From Cyclaneusma minus (lineage: Eukaryota; Ascomycota; Leotiomycetes; Marthamycetales; Marthamycetaceae), in NCBI GenBank assembly GCA_037179335.1, contig JAKZHN010000041.1:186001-250000 (forward strand): a stretch of DNA of 64,000 nucleotides. The letters run 5' to 3'. The notes beneath the pieces are model-generated. The model saw nothing but the letters and a program-made list of their open reading frames with translations. It had not been told where the DNA came from and ran no database searches. Shown piece after piece: positions 1 through 9,832 of this stretch; position 1 is the first letter of the stretch; each line of letters begins with the position of its first letter. Position numbers and translations under genes: made by a program.

Positions 1-903
1 AATATAAAAATGCCGCATTAGCACGTTTAAAAAAAATATTTGATTTATATTAAATTCTTTAATTTCCAATTGATAATTTAAATAGGTTTGCTAGAAAATA
101 TATTAAGCTATTAAATATATAAATTTCCTAATATTTAATTTTATAAAAAAAATTAAATAAAAAAACAGCTAAAAAATAATAAATGGCTTGTAAATTTGCC
201 TAATTATAATATTTAAAAAGCCTTAGATAATTTAAAAATAAATTCTCTAATTTATAAAATTTGCGTATTTTTTTAGTTTTTATTAAATTAATTAATAGGT
301 ATTTCAAATTAAAAGCTTTTAAAATCGCTTAATCAAATAAATTAAAAATTACTAAAAATTATTAAAAATTAATCAATGGATTTTTTTATAAATGCACAAA
401 AAATTCTTATATTACTGGTTTTTAAAAAGCCTTTTAAAAAATAAATAAAAGGCAAATTTAATATTAGGATTATTTTCATTTTTTATTCAATAGTTTTTAA
501 ATTTAATTTATTTTTTTTATAAATTCAATAAACTTTTTGCATTGTATATTATAATAGAAATTTAAATTATTGGGGGTATATTAAATAAATAGCCAATAAA
601 AATTATAAATATTTAAAAATTATGCGATTTTCTTTTCGAAAAGCGTAAAAAAATAGGCTTTAATAGTTTTAATATTTTGAAATTCGTTAATAATAATAAA
701 TAGGGCGATTTTCATACTATATTTATAGTAATAATAATAATGGCTAAAAAATTATGCAATGGTAAAACTATTTAAAAAGTTTATGCGCGAGTTTTGCATT
801 AAATTAATTAATTTATAATTAGTTTAATTTTCATATATATTTTAATTATTATTAATGGATTAAATTCCTATTGAAAAATGTTTAAAATTGCAATTTTCGT
901 ATG
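1..903. repeat. End of an AT-rich, RIP-like block
   Basis: This stretch is almost entirely A and T, with only scattered GC-containing words, and no reading frame of useful length survives. Composition changes abruptly near 903-910 to GC-balanced DNA. It resembles the large block at 25,560-58,600 and is probably decayed transposon sequence, but I could not assign it to a family. Confidence 0.7.
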
Positions 904-1175
904 GTAAGTGAAAGGGGGTTCGCCAAGGACCGCTAGGGCCATATCCGGTCTAGCCCCACCGAAAATCTTCGATAACTGACGCCCTTAAATCCAGCTTGCA
1001 AAAGGTCTCTAATCGAAGTTCGCCAGCCTCGCGGTATTCAGGTCCACATGCATCCACGGTACATTATGTATACCGTCCTGGCTGCCTTAGTCTGCCCAGC
1101 AAGGACCGCAGTTTGGTACATGTATGTTGCTTGACACGCCAATCGATAAGATGCTGGTGAGTACAACAGTTTTCT
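904..1175. other. Short intergenic stretch, no gene seen
   Basis: GC-balanced DNA between the AT-rich block and the 3' end of the NCS1 permease gene. It holds a TACATGTA palindrome at 1117-1124 and presumably the 3' untranslated region and terminator of the permease. Nothing else is recognisable. Confidence 0.5.
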
Positions 1176-3055
1176 TCAACGCGACAGCTTAAACCACGAC
1201 GACTCAAACATTGTGATCAGAAATCCTTTCACGACTGCTTTCTCTCCGCTGCCATCGCTAATCTCGACAGGCGTCCGCAAGCCATCGTTCCTACACTCAG
1301 CGCCGACAATCACCTCGACGAGTGTCTCTGTCGCAGGGAAGAAGTAACTGAGCCCCGAATACACCACAAATGCACTGGTGAACCCATATAGGTAAAACAT
1401 GTCATATATATACTGACCACCGCCGACATCGAGGGACGTGTTCGTCGCCGCTGCCAACCCGGGGATATTTGGCACCAGGGAGATCAAGAATGCTACCACT
1501 GCACGCCAATTCGTACCTGCAGAATTGTATCGATACCGGCCATGACGGTGGTAGAGACTCGGCACATCTATGTGTTGGCGCTTGGTGACCCAGAAGTCGG
1601 CAGCGAGGATAGCAGCAATGGGGGCGAGGAAGATCCCCAACCCGCTCATAAAATTGAGCAGCGAAGCAGCCGAGTGGATGATTTTCCACGGAACCATGAT
1701 CCAGCCTGCCGTAATGGTCCCGACAATGACGCCTCGCCGGATATTGACGTATTTGGGGAACAGGCTGGTGAGGTCGTTGGCAAAGGAGATGACGTTGGCT
1801 GAAAGATTGGTGCCGATCTGGGCCACGACCCAACAGAAGCCTACAAAGAAGGCTCCACAGCGGCCGGAAGCACCGTCCCAGTGAGATGCTAGCTCGAGGG
1901 GATCCCAGATGTACTCTCCGTATATGACTTTGGCTGCTGAGCAGGAAATGATACCGAAAAGCCCGAGCATGAGCGAGATCAGAGGCAGAAGTGCTACCTG
2001 ATAGTAGACAGCTCTGTGGTTCTTGAGGTATCATGTGAAGTCAGGGATGCTGTACCCAAGTCAGCATATATGGAGTATTCCAAGAAGCCTTGTGCACTTA
2101 CTTTGTGGCCATTGTCGCCCAGCCGCCTGTGATGGAGGAAAAAGAAGATAGGATGAGCCACGAGCGCTGACTGCCATGCACGGTATATTCTTGGTTCCAG
2201 ATATCACCTGTGCCGCCGGCCTTCGAGGTCATGGCTATGACCACTGCGACAGAAGTAACGACTACAACAACTGTCTTGAACATGAAGAACCACTGAAGTT
2301 TGTGAGGTGGAGTGAGAAGAAACGGAAATTGGATACTCCAGAATATGAAGTGGCTGACCATCTGCTGAGTAGTGATGCCGACGCTTTCGGGGATATGGTT
2401 TGGGATATCCAAATACGATGGCCATATTGCCCGAATACACTGGGTCATTGCTGTAGACCCAGTATACGTTTGGATGGCGTGCCAGAAAAGCGCCGTAACC
2501 ATACGGGTTACGATACCAAAACGGGAGAAATACCAGCCAAAGGAGGACCTCAAAGCTACCGGGAATGGGACATGGATTTTTGCTCCAACACTTCCATTCA
2601 GCACGAGGGGTATAGTGCAAACAAGACTACCCAAGATGATGCAGTAGACTGATTCACGCCTATGCCATCCGTGAATAGGGGCTAGAGACTTCGACGGCGG
2701 GAGGTCCAACTCACCATGTCAAACCTACAGCAATGATTGAAGCTGGAGCTTCCCATCCTTGAGCGTTCAAGGCATCAGAGAACCAAAATCCGGCCATGGC
2801 CCAGCCAGACCATGTTCGCCGATGAGGTGGGGTCACATCGCAATCGATGTTCGTCCTTTGAAGCCAGTGATCAGACCAAATCGAGTCGCCGGCGGCCGGC
2901 CATGGGACTCACCATGTATCTTCGTCACCATGTAGTCTTCTGTCTAGGAATGATCCATCCAGAGGCTTTTCGCTTCCTCTTCGCTCCTTCTTTGATAGAT
3001 CCCAAGCGCTGGCGGAAGACGTGAGCCATGATCTTGATGCAGCAGGAACGAAAGA
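1176..3055 (-). pseudogene. NCS1-family nucleobase/ureide permease, with in-frame stop
   Basis: The family consists of twelve-helix plasma-membrane symporters that import uracil, allantoin, purines, hydantoins or related compounds; the substrate here is not known. The exons I can join are up to 3055-2913, 2855-2715, 2659-2102 and 2049-1176, with introns of 57, 55 and 52 bp. All three donors are GTRAGT. Two acceptors are AG after T or C, and the first (AAAG) is weaker. The first two joins give the NCS1 signature WTNIDCDVTPPHRRTW followed by a segment like FWFSDALN and VGLTWRESV. The last exon carries KVIYGEYIWDP. After the third intron the frame reads N-I-P-D-F-T, then TGA at 2033-2031, then Y-L-K-N. 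The family normally has Arg there, so a CGA codon appears to have become TGA. The first exon has no ATG in frame before a stop at 3058-3056, so the true start is missing or lies in an unseen upstream exon. The neighbouring divergent gene suggests a ureide-type substrate. The family call is strong; the pseudogene call depends on the base being correct. Confidence 0.8.
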
Positions 3056-3769
3056 TCAATCTGGCTCGGGACTCTAAAAAATTGAAAATTCAGGTGGGTT
3101 TCTTGCGATACAACGCCCCATGAATGGTTTATCATTGCTGATATCTCTAGAGATGCAGAAAATACACGTGAAAGCACTAGTGTGACTTACGCCCTACTCT
3201 ACGTATCCATTATTGGCAATTGACATACATGTAGCTGATCTTTCCGCGGAGGAACCCTGATGTCCGGAAGTGGAAGTGATAACGACCAGTCGCCGGGAGC
3301 AAAGCCACGCCGAGTAATAGATTATAGCGTAGCATCGCTTCAAATAGCCGAGGAGAGTGAAGGATACTAATCAATGTGATTATGCAGCCAGCGGAACTCA
3401 AGACTTTCGGATCTCCGACTGTAAGTTGAGGCAGAAGAAGCGCGGGAGTCTAGAAACTTTGAAGGGCTAAGACTTCGGGAGTGATGTTCCAGTTCATGGT
3501 GTGTCAGAATATGGAAAGTCCATCCCGCTTGTGTCCATGAGCAAGACTTTGATCAAGCCCCAGAGAGCTTTTGGTGCCTAAAAAGGACCTCTCGAGGCTA
3601 CATGTAGTAAGGCGAAGGCCCCATGCTGTGGCGGGGAATACCAGCTTCTTTTCTCTCATCAACTTCCCCGCGTTCTCGTTGTCGAACCACCGTTGCAATC
3701 CTACGAGATTTTTAGAGAACGGCAACACTTGGGGTCTGACATGAAGAATACATTGGAACAGCACTCACC
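3056..3769. promoter_or_regulatory. Shared divergent promoter region of permease and hydrolase
   Basis: About 700 bp separates the start regions of the minus-strand NCS1 permease and the plus-strand hydrolase fusion, the usual layout of a co-regulated fungal catabolic pair. A TGATAA word at 3278-3283 fits the HGATAR consensus of GATA nitrogen regulators (AreA/NIT2), but one site could be chance. TACATGTA palindromes lie at 3226-3233 and 3599-3606. No TATA box stands out and I see no convincing gene. Confidence 0.35.
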
Positions 3770-5955
3770 ATGGCCCCCTCTTCAAAGATGTCACTTCCCA
3801 ACGCCCGGCCGTACCCCTTCACCTTCCCATCCGACACAACAGCACTCATGATCGTCGACATGCAGCGAGACTTTCTAGACCCAAACGGCTTTGGAGCCAT
3901 ACAATGCGGCGATCCCGAGATCTTTGCATCCGTCCGCAATATCGTTCCTACCGTACAAAAAGTCCTCGAAGCAGCACGAGATATTGGCTTACAAGTCATC
4001 CATACCCGCGAAGGTCATCGACCAGATCTCTCAGATCTACCTGCTTCGAAAAAGCTCAGGCAGCTCAATGCTCCGCATGGCCATCATACAATGGGAATTG
4101 GCGATCAAGGACCCATGGGAAGACTGCTGGTGAGGGGTGAGTGGGGCCATGATATTATTGATGAGTTGAGACCGTTGCCGGGAGAGCTGGTGATAGACAA
4201 GCCTGGGAAAGGCAGCTTTTGGGGGACTGGGTTGCATAAGATGCTTTTGGCAAGGGGGATCACACATTTGATATTTGCTGGAGTTACTACAGAGTAAGTT
4301 CTGATCTGTAAGGCGGACTCGTGCCTAATCTCTGTTCAGATGTTGCGTTACTACGACTTTGCGGGAATGCAATGATCGAGGGTATGAGTGCTGTGTTTTA
4401 ATGGATTGCACAGACGGTTTTGACAAGAAAATGGTGACTACGTCGTTGGATATCATCTGCGGACAGGATGGTCTTTTTGGATATGTTGGCGCCAGCTCGG
4501 ACTTCTTCTTGTCAGCGATGGAGTCTGAAAACCTGGCCCCGGCATGGCCACCCTGGCCGGCAGAGAACTCCCTTCCAGCAATTTCCGAGCTTCAACAAAG
4601 ATACCACGGTGGGCTGACGAGCCCAGAAGCTATTGTCGAACTAGTTTTCGAAAGAATCGAGAAATACGAGAAAGTCGACCCAGCAGTGTGGATATCGAGA
4701 CAGACGAAGGAGCAGGTCTTGGCTGCGGCGAAGGAACTTTCTGCGAAATATGCAGGAAAGCCCTTGCCCCCTTTATTTGGTATTCCTTTCGCAGTGAAAG
4801 ACAATATTGATGTGGACGGCATCAGCACAACGGCAGCATGCAAGACCTTTGCATACGTTGCGAAGTCTACAACACCGGCTGTCCAGTTGTTACTGAACGC
4901 CGGCGCACTGTATATCGGCAAGTTGAATATGGATCAGCTGGCCACTGGTCTTTCCGGATGCCGATCTCCCTACGGCAAACCTTATAGCTTCTACAGCAAA
5001 GACCATATTCCTGGTGGATCTTCATCCGGGCCTGCAGCAGCCGTAGCGGCTGGCTTGGTGTCTTTCGCACTTGGAACAGATACCGCTGGTAGTGGCCGAA
5101 TTCCAGCAGCTTTCAATGGAGTAGTTGGATTCAAACCAACCAAAGGCACGATATCAGCTCGTGGCGTGATTCCAGCATGCAAGAGTCTGGACACTCTTTC
5201 CATAATGGCACCAATTCTTGCCGATGCACGGAGAGTGGTATGTCACAGACCAACACGATGCCCTCGACCCCTTCGCCAAAAATCCAGCTTCGCTAGCGAC
5301 GTGGAAGAATGATTATCGAGGGCCAAAAGACGGTGGATTCACTTTCGCAGCACCTCCCCAGTCTCTCCTCGAGACTTGCAGCAAAGAGTATCAGGATCTC
5401 TTCCAGACCGCAGTGCAAACACTGCGTTCCTGCGGCGGGAGACTTGTAGATATCGACTACACGCCGTTCGCGCTCGCCTCTGATCTGCTTTACGAGGCCT
5501 CTTTCGTTCATGAAAGAATTGCATGCATCGGCCATGAATTCCTCGCATCGAACCTCGATTCGTTGCATCCAACGATCAAATCGCTCTTCAAGTCAGTAAT
5601 GGAGTCAAATCTCAAGCCTTGGCACGTATTTCGGGACCAAGGGCTGCAGGCACAGTATACTATGCAAGCACAGAAGATTTTCAATGCACCAGAAGGAGGG
5701 ATCGATGTCCTCTTTGTGCCGAGCGCGCCGTGTCATCCTACGATAGAGGAGATGGAGGAGGACCCGATCGGTCTAAATACGAAGGTTGGGACAATTTCGC
5801 ATTTTGGCAACGTGGTTGATTTGTGTGGGGTGAGTGTGAATGCTGGGTGGACGGAGGATGGGTTGCCGTTTGGTGTTACGTTTCTGGGGGGGAGCGGGTA
5901 TGATGGACGTGTTTTGGATGTTGCGGCAGTTTTTGAGGATGCTGTTGGTGTATAG
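3770..5955 (+). CDS. Biuret-hydrolase-like / allophanate-hydrolase-like fusion, apparent frameshift
   Basis: The N-terminal part (exon 3770-4293, 46 bp intron 4294-4339, then about 200 bases of exon 2) is a cysteine hydrolase of the isochorismatase superfamily. Its triad is visible: Asp in IVDMQRDF, Lys in IDKPGKGSF, and Cys in GVTTECCV, whose GAA codon is rebuilt across the intron. The words IHTREGHRPDL and IDKPGKGSF resemble biuret amidohydrolase (BiuH). From about 4550 an amidase-signature domain begins. It has the Ser-cisSer-Lys triad: Lys in AVKDNIDVDG, then GGSSSGPAAA and DTAGSG. It most resembles the amidase half of allophanate hydrolase and lacks that enzyme's extra C-terminal domain. 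Together the domains would hydrolyse biuret to allophanate and then to ammonia and CO2, in the cytosol. The frame changes near 5235-5240: the upstream frame stops at 5312, while the conserved sequence resumes in another frame with WYVTDQHDALDP. Domain calls are firm; the substrate is inferred. Confidence 0.85.
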
Positions 5956-6568
5956 CGGAAGTCATGAAGCCTGTATGTGTTGGGTATTAATCAACTTTAC
6001 CTGCGACATCCTGCATCAGTTAGACCTGGAAAGGCAGTGATACAGGACTACAAAGAGTTCCTGCCCTTAGAAGAGCTAACTTGCAACACGGTACGTGGGC
6101 CGCCGTCGTAACCAAAACTCTGCTTCCTATTGCTCGGTTGCTGGCCCTGGGCCGGGCCACTAGTTTGTAGATTTGCAAAATTACTCTGTTAGCATCTTGG
6201 TTGAAAGACTTGGGGAAATAAAGAAACGTGAAGATTTGGTGGATTCCATGACTAGCGGCTTTTCGTATGATACACCAGGCTCGCTCAGATGTTCTAGCTC
6301 GGCAGAACCTTGTCGGTTAATTTATAGGTCGGTGCTATAGGCCTGGGAGGGTCCTACAGCCAGGGTAAGTCGCTATATAAAAGGCAGTGGCTAGGGTGGC
6401 TTGTTGGCCCGGCAATGCGGATTGCTTGAAGCAGCAGCTCCAATCGATAAGGAAGAGCAAGCACGACTGGACGCCCTTTTTGCCACAGCTTCAACGCAAT
6501 CCCTTCAACATCTCCCCCAAAACTACTATAACTAGGCTTGCCAGCCAGCCATATTGCTAAATTTCAAC
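5956..6568 (+). promoter_or_regulatory. Intergenic region with TATA box before the ankyrin/BTB gene
   Basis: No gene is visible. TATATAAAAGG at 6374-6384, about 185 bp before the ATG at 6569, is a good TATA box for the downstream gene. The left part should hold the 3' untranslated region of the hydrolase fusion. Confidence 0.5.
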
Positions 6569-8942
6569 ATGGTTCTCCGCAAGGACGAGCTGGAGGTGCA
6601 GCTGAAGGCCGAGCACGACCTGATCAAACAGGGAGTTTTGAAAGACGACAGCCCCTTGGACACCAGCGACGAATTCCAGAAGCTGTGCGATGCTTGCAGG
6701 TTGGGAGACTTGAAGGTCTGCCAGGAGATGATTGCTACGGGCGTCAACATAAATGCGAGAGATCAGTTCGATTATACGCCCCTGATTCTGGTAAGTAATG
6801 AGTTTTGAGTCTTCTTGAGCTTCGTTTTATACGGCCTCGTCACTGTGGTGACACAAGAGGTCGGCCACGGACTTGTAGGCTTTTGAAGAAACCAAGGGTT
6901 CCCTCCAATGTTTGTGTTCAAGAGTACCGCGACGTGCCAGAGTACAGATCAAGTCGTTTGGTGCGAAGCAGGGAGCCTAGAGTGGCCAAGTACGCCCCGC
7001 TTCATTACAACACGGGCATGGATTGATATTCAATTTCAAATTCTATTCTTCATTCGCAAAATCAACTTGGCTGACACTCACTGCAGGCAAGTCTCTGTGG
7101 TCACTATGAAGTAGTCCAACATCTCCTGGAATCCGGCGCCCTGTGCGAGCGAGACACTTTCCAAGGCGAGCGATGTCTTTACAATGCACTCAACAACCGT
7201 ATACGGAACCTATTGCTGCAATACGACTACTCCAAGTCCACCGATCCTCTCCAGCCATTGGCTTCTCATATCACTTCGTTACTTACCAGGCAAATACCTG
7301 AAACCCACGATCTCACAGTCACCACAACCTCCGACACCTTCTACTTGCACAAATTTGTTTTATCCGCAAGATCCCCCTATTTCCAAAAGAAGTTGTCCTC
7401 AGCACCCGAAACAACAGTCTGGAAACTCGCACCCACTATCCCCGCCGAAGCCTTCCAGATAGCCGTCCGCTACCTATATCTTGGCGAAGTTCCCAGCGAC
7501 CTCGGTCTCGGTCCCAAAAGCCGCGTTCCCGAAGAAGAGCTCTTCAAAGGAATCGACAAAGTCAGCAAACAACTCGAGATCGAATCGCTATGGCAAGACA
7601 TCTTATCAGGCAGCGACCGACGCTTGGTAAGACAAAGACGACAAGATGAAGTGGCAAGAGGACGAGATCAGATCGAAGCCTGGTATCGAAATAACGTGCT
7701 AAAGCACAAAATGGACATCGATACGAGCAAAGCAGACGAAGTAAAATGGACTCGCGATAATGCCATTTTCGCCGATGTCCTTCTTCGAGCGAATGAGGAA
7801 CAAGACGATGATTTCGACGACGACGAATCTGAAGTAATTAACCATGACCAGGCAGCTCAGCCCTCAAGCACCTTGTCATCTAACGGAATCCCCATCGGTC
7901 CAGCGCAATCACGCTCAATATCGCGCTCGCGAAAGTCAAAACACTGCACCCTCTTCCCCGCCCACCGCGCCATGCTCCTCCGCTCTGAATACTTCCTCAC
8001 TATGTTCTCTTCCGCTTTCTCTGAAGCGCAAATGGGCCAATACCTACACATCATCACCGTGGACTGCACGCCACAAGTCTTGCAAGCAATACTTGACTTC
8101 CTCTACACCGAAAAAGCCGATTTCCCGCTTGAAATTGCCCTTGACGTATTAGTCACCGCCGACATGTTATTCATTGAAAAGTTGAAAAACAAAGCCGCTG
8201 TGCTGATCAGTACATTGGGAAATGGCAGTAAGACGGTTGTTAAGGACCAGAGTGGTTTACCGCACAAGAGTACCAACAAGGAAGAAGACAAGAGAGATGG
8301 CGAAGCAGAAGAGGAGGTCGAGATTGAGCTAATCAACGTATACGACGTGATCCGCGCTGGCTGGTTAACGCGCGTGCAGCGGCTCGAAGAATTTGCTGCG
8401 CGCTATTTGGCAAATCGTCTTGAAGACTATATCGATGAGCCGGAGTTTGAGGAACTGATTAAGGAAAGTGCAGAGAGGATTCAGAAACGACAGGAGACGG
8501 ATAGTATCGAATTGCTCGATGAGTAAGTTTTATTTAATTTTCTTAGCACGTATCGTGGATTCTTGAGACTAATGTGATTGATAGTATTCGATATTACCTG
8601 TCTGAAAGATTCCGTCTGAGGTTTGAAGACTCGGGCCTGGAAGATGTGATGGACGAGAATGAGGAAGCGAATAAGGCTGAGCAGGCCAAGATTGCGGAGG
8701 GGTTCGGGGATTGGAAAGAGGACGAGGCGATCGATGTGGAGCTGCTGGAAGAGAGGAAGACAAGCGCGGTGATAGCTGCCACCGGTGGAAAGGAAGACCG
8801 CGTGGATCCGTTCATTAATGGGCAGATTCGCACGCTGGATGGGAAGGTGGCAGATGACGAGTTTGAATTTGATGCCATTAACTATCGGATCTTGCTGGGG
8901 AAGATCGATGCGTTGTTGATTAGGCTCAAGCTGGATGCTTAG
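6569..8942 (+). CDS. Ankyrin-repeat and double BTB/POZ domain protein
   Basis: Three exons: 6569-6790, 7087-8522 and 8585-8942, giving 671 aa. Intron 1 is 296 bp, long for this organism; intron 2 is 62 bp (GTAAGT...ATAG). I chose the ATG at 6569 because it sits in a good context (CAACATGG) and opens MVLRKDEL. Residues about 40-115 form ankyrin-like helices (VCQEMIATGVNINARD, then GHYEVVQHLLESGA, joined across intron 1). A first BTB fold follows at about 138-190 (HDLTVTTTSDTFYLHKFVLS). A second is at about 290-390 (FADVLLRANEEQ, then PAHRAMLLRSEYF and ILDFLYTEKADFP) and has an acidic, Ser-rich insertion. The C-terminus is acidic. The order matches ankyrin/BTB proteins such as fission-yeast Btb3 and human ABTB1, which act as substrate adaptors for cullin-3 ubiquitin ligases. 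That role is inferred from the family. Confidence 0.9.
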
Positions 8943-9832
8943 ATGGGTCCATGGGATGGGATGGTATTAGATGAATAAATTATGAATCATGAGTATATGA
9001 GGTATCACGTGTATCACGAGGCCTCGGCTATTCTCCGGTGGTGCTAAAGTGTTGTCGCGCGTTCCCATTCTCCCATTCTTCTTTCTCAACGCCAACCTCG
9101 AAGATGCAAAATCAATGGACGACAATGCGACGACAATAGCGCGCGACTGAGCAGTGGAGATGTCATGGTTGTGGGTAAATGGCTGGATAATGAGAGCTTG
9201 TGGCTACGCGTCGTTCTTTGGCAGGTCGAAGCGCGTTTCATCTTGAACATTGTCGCAGACCTGCGACCGACGACGTCGATCAGACCCCATGAGACGTGAG
9301 CTTCTTCCGCGCTGAGTCTCCACCAGCATATACGTAGGTGGATCTCAACTCCTGTCCCTGGATCACTGCACGAACCCGTCTTTGTTTCATTGTTCTGCAA
9401 GTTCTCTCAGATGAGGAACTGCCGTTGGCCAAATCCCACTGAATGTCATGTCCTTGGGGAGGAAAGCGGGCTCCCGTGATGAAAGTCCAGGCGAGACTAT
9501 AAAAAACCGCTCTCATCAAGACCTAGTCACAGTCAGTCTTCGAAGCAGTCCTCCTACTCATAGAGGGCTGGGCGGGAGCTTGCAAGGCCAGGACTCCTGT
9601 TTCTGCTTCTGGATTCACAAGTGTTTGAGAAAATCTGCTCATATCTACCCAAGCTTTTCCTCTTTCTTGGCTCTCTCTACACTTTCCCCACTGATCCTTC
9701 TCATTCTGCTCACTCTCAGACGCCACAGTCTCCACCGTCTCTTGCTCCCTTACACTCCAAGTCTCGATAATCAGCTCATTGCTCGAAACTGGCCACTTTC
9801 GTTCACACCCACTCCCTCCTTACTCGGTCTTT
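8943..9832 (+). promoter_or_regulatory. Promoter and pyrimidine-rich leader of the MUP-like permease
   Basis: Between the BTB gene stop and the permease ATG there is no convincing gene. TATAAAAAA at 9498-9506 is a plausible TATA box. A C/T-rich tract from about 9640 to 9770 is typical of a fungal transcription start and 5' untranslated leader. Confidence 0.45.

Noticed and set aside
3504..3764. 86-codon minus-strand frame between the divergent genes
   Set aside because: It looks mildly protein-like but lies in the promoter region of the hydrolase and has no family resemblance or splice partner.
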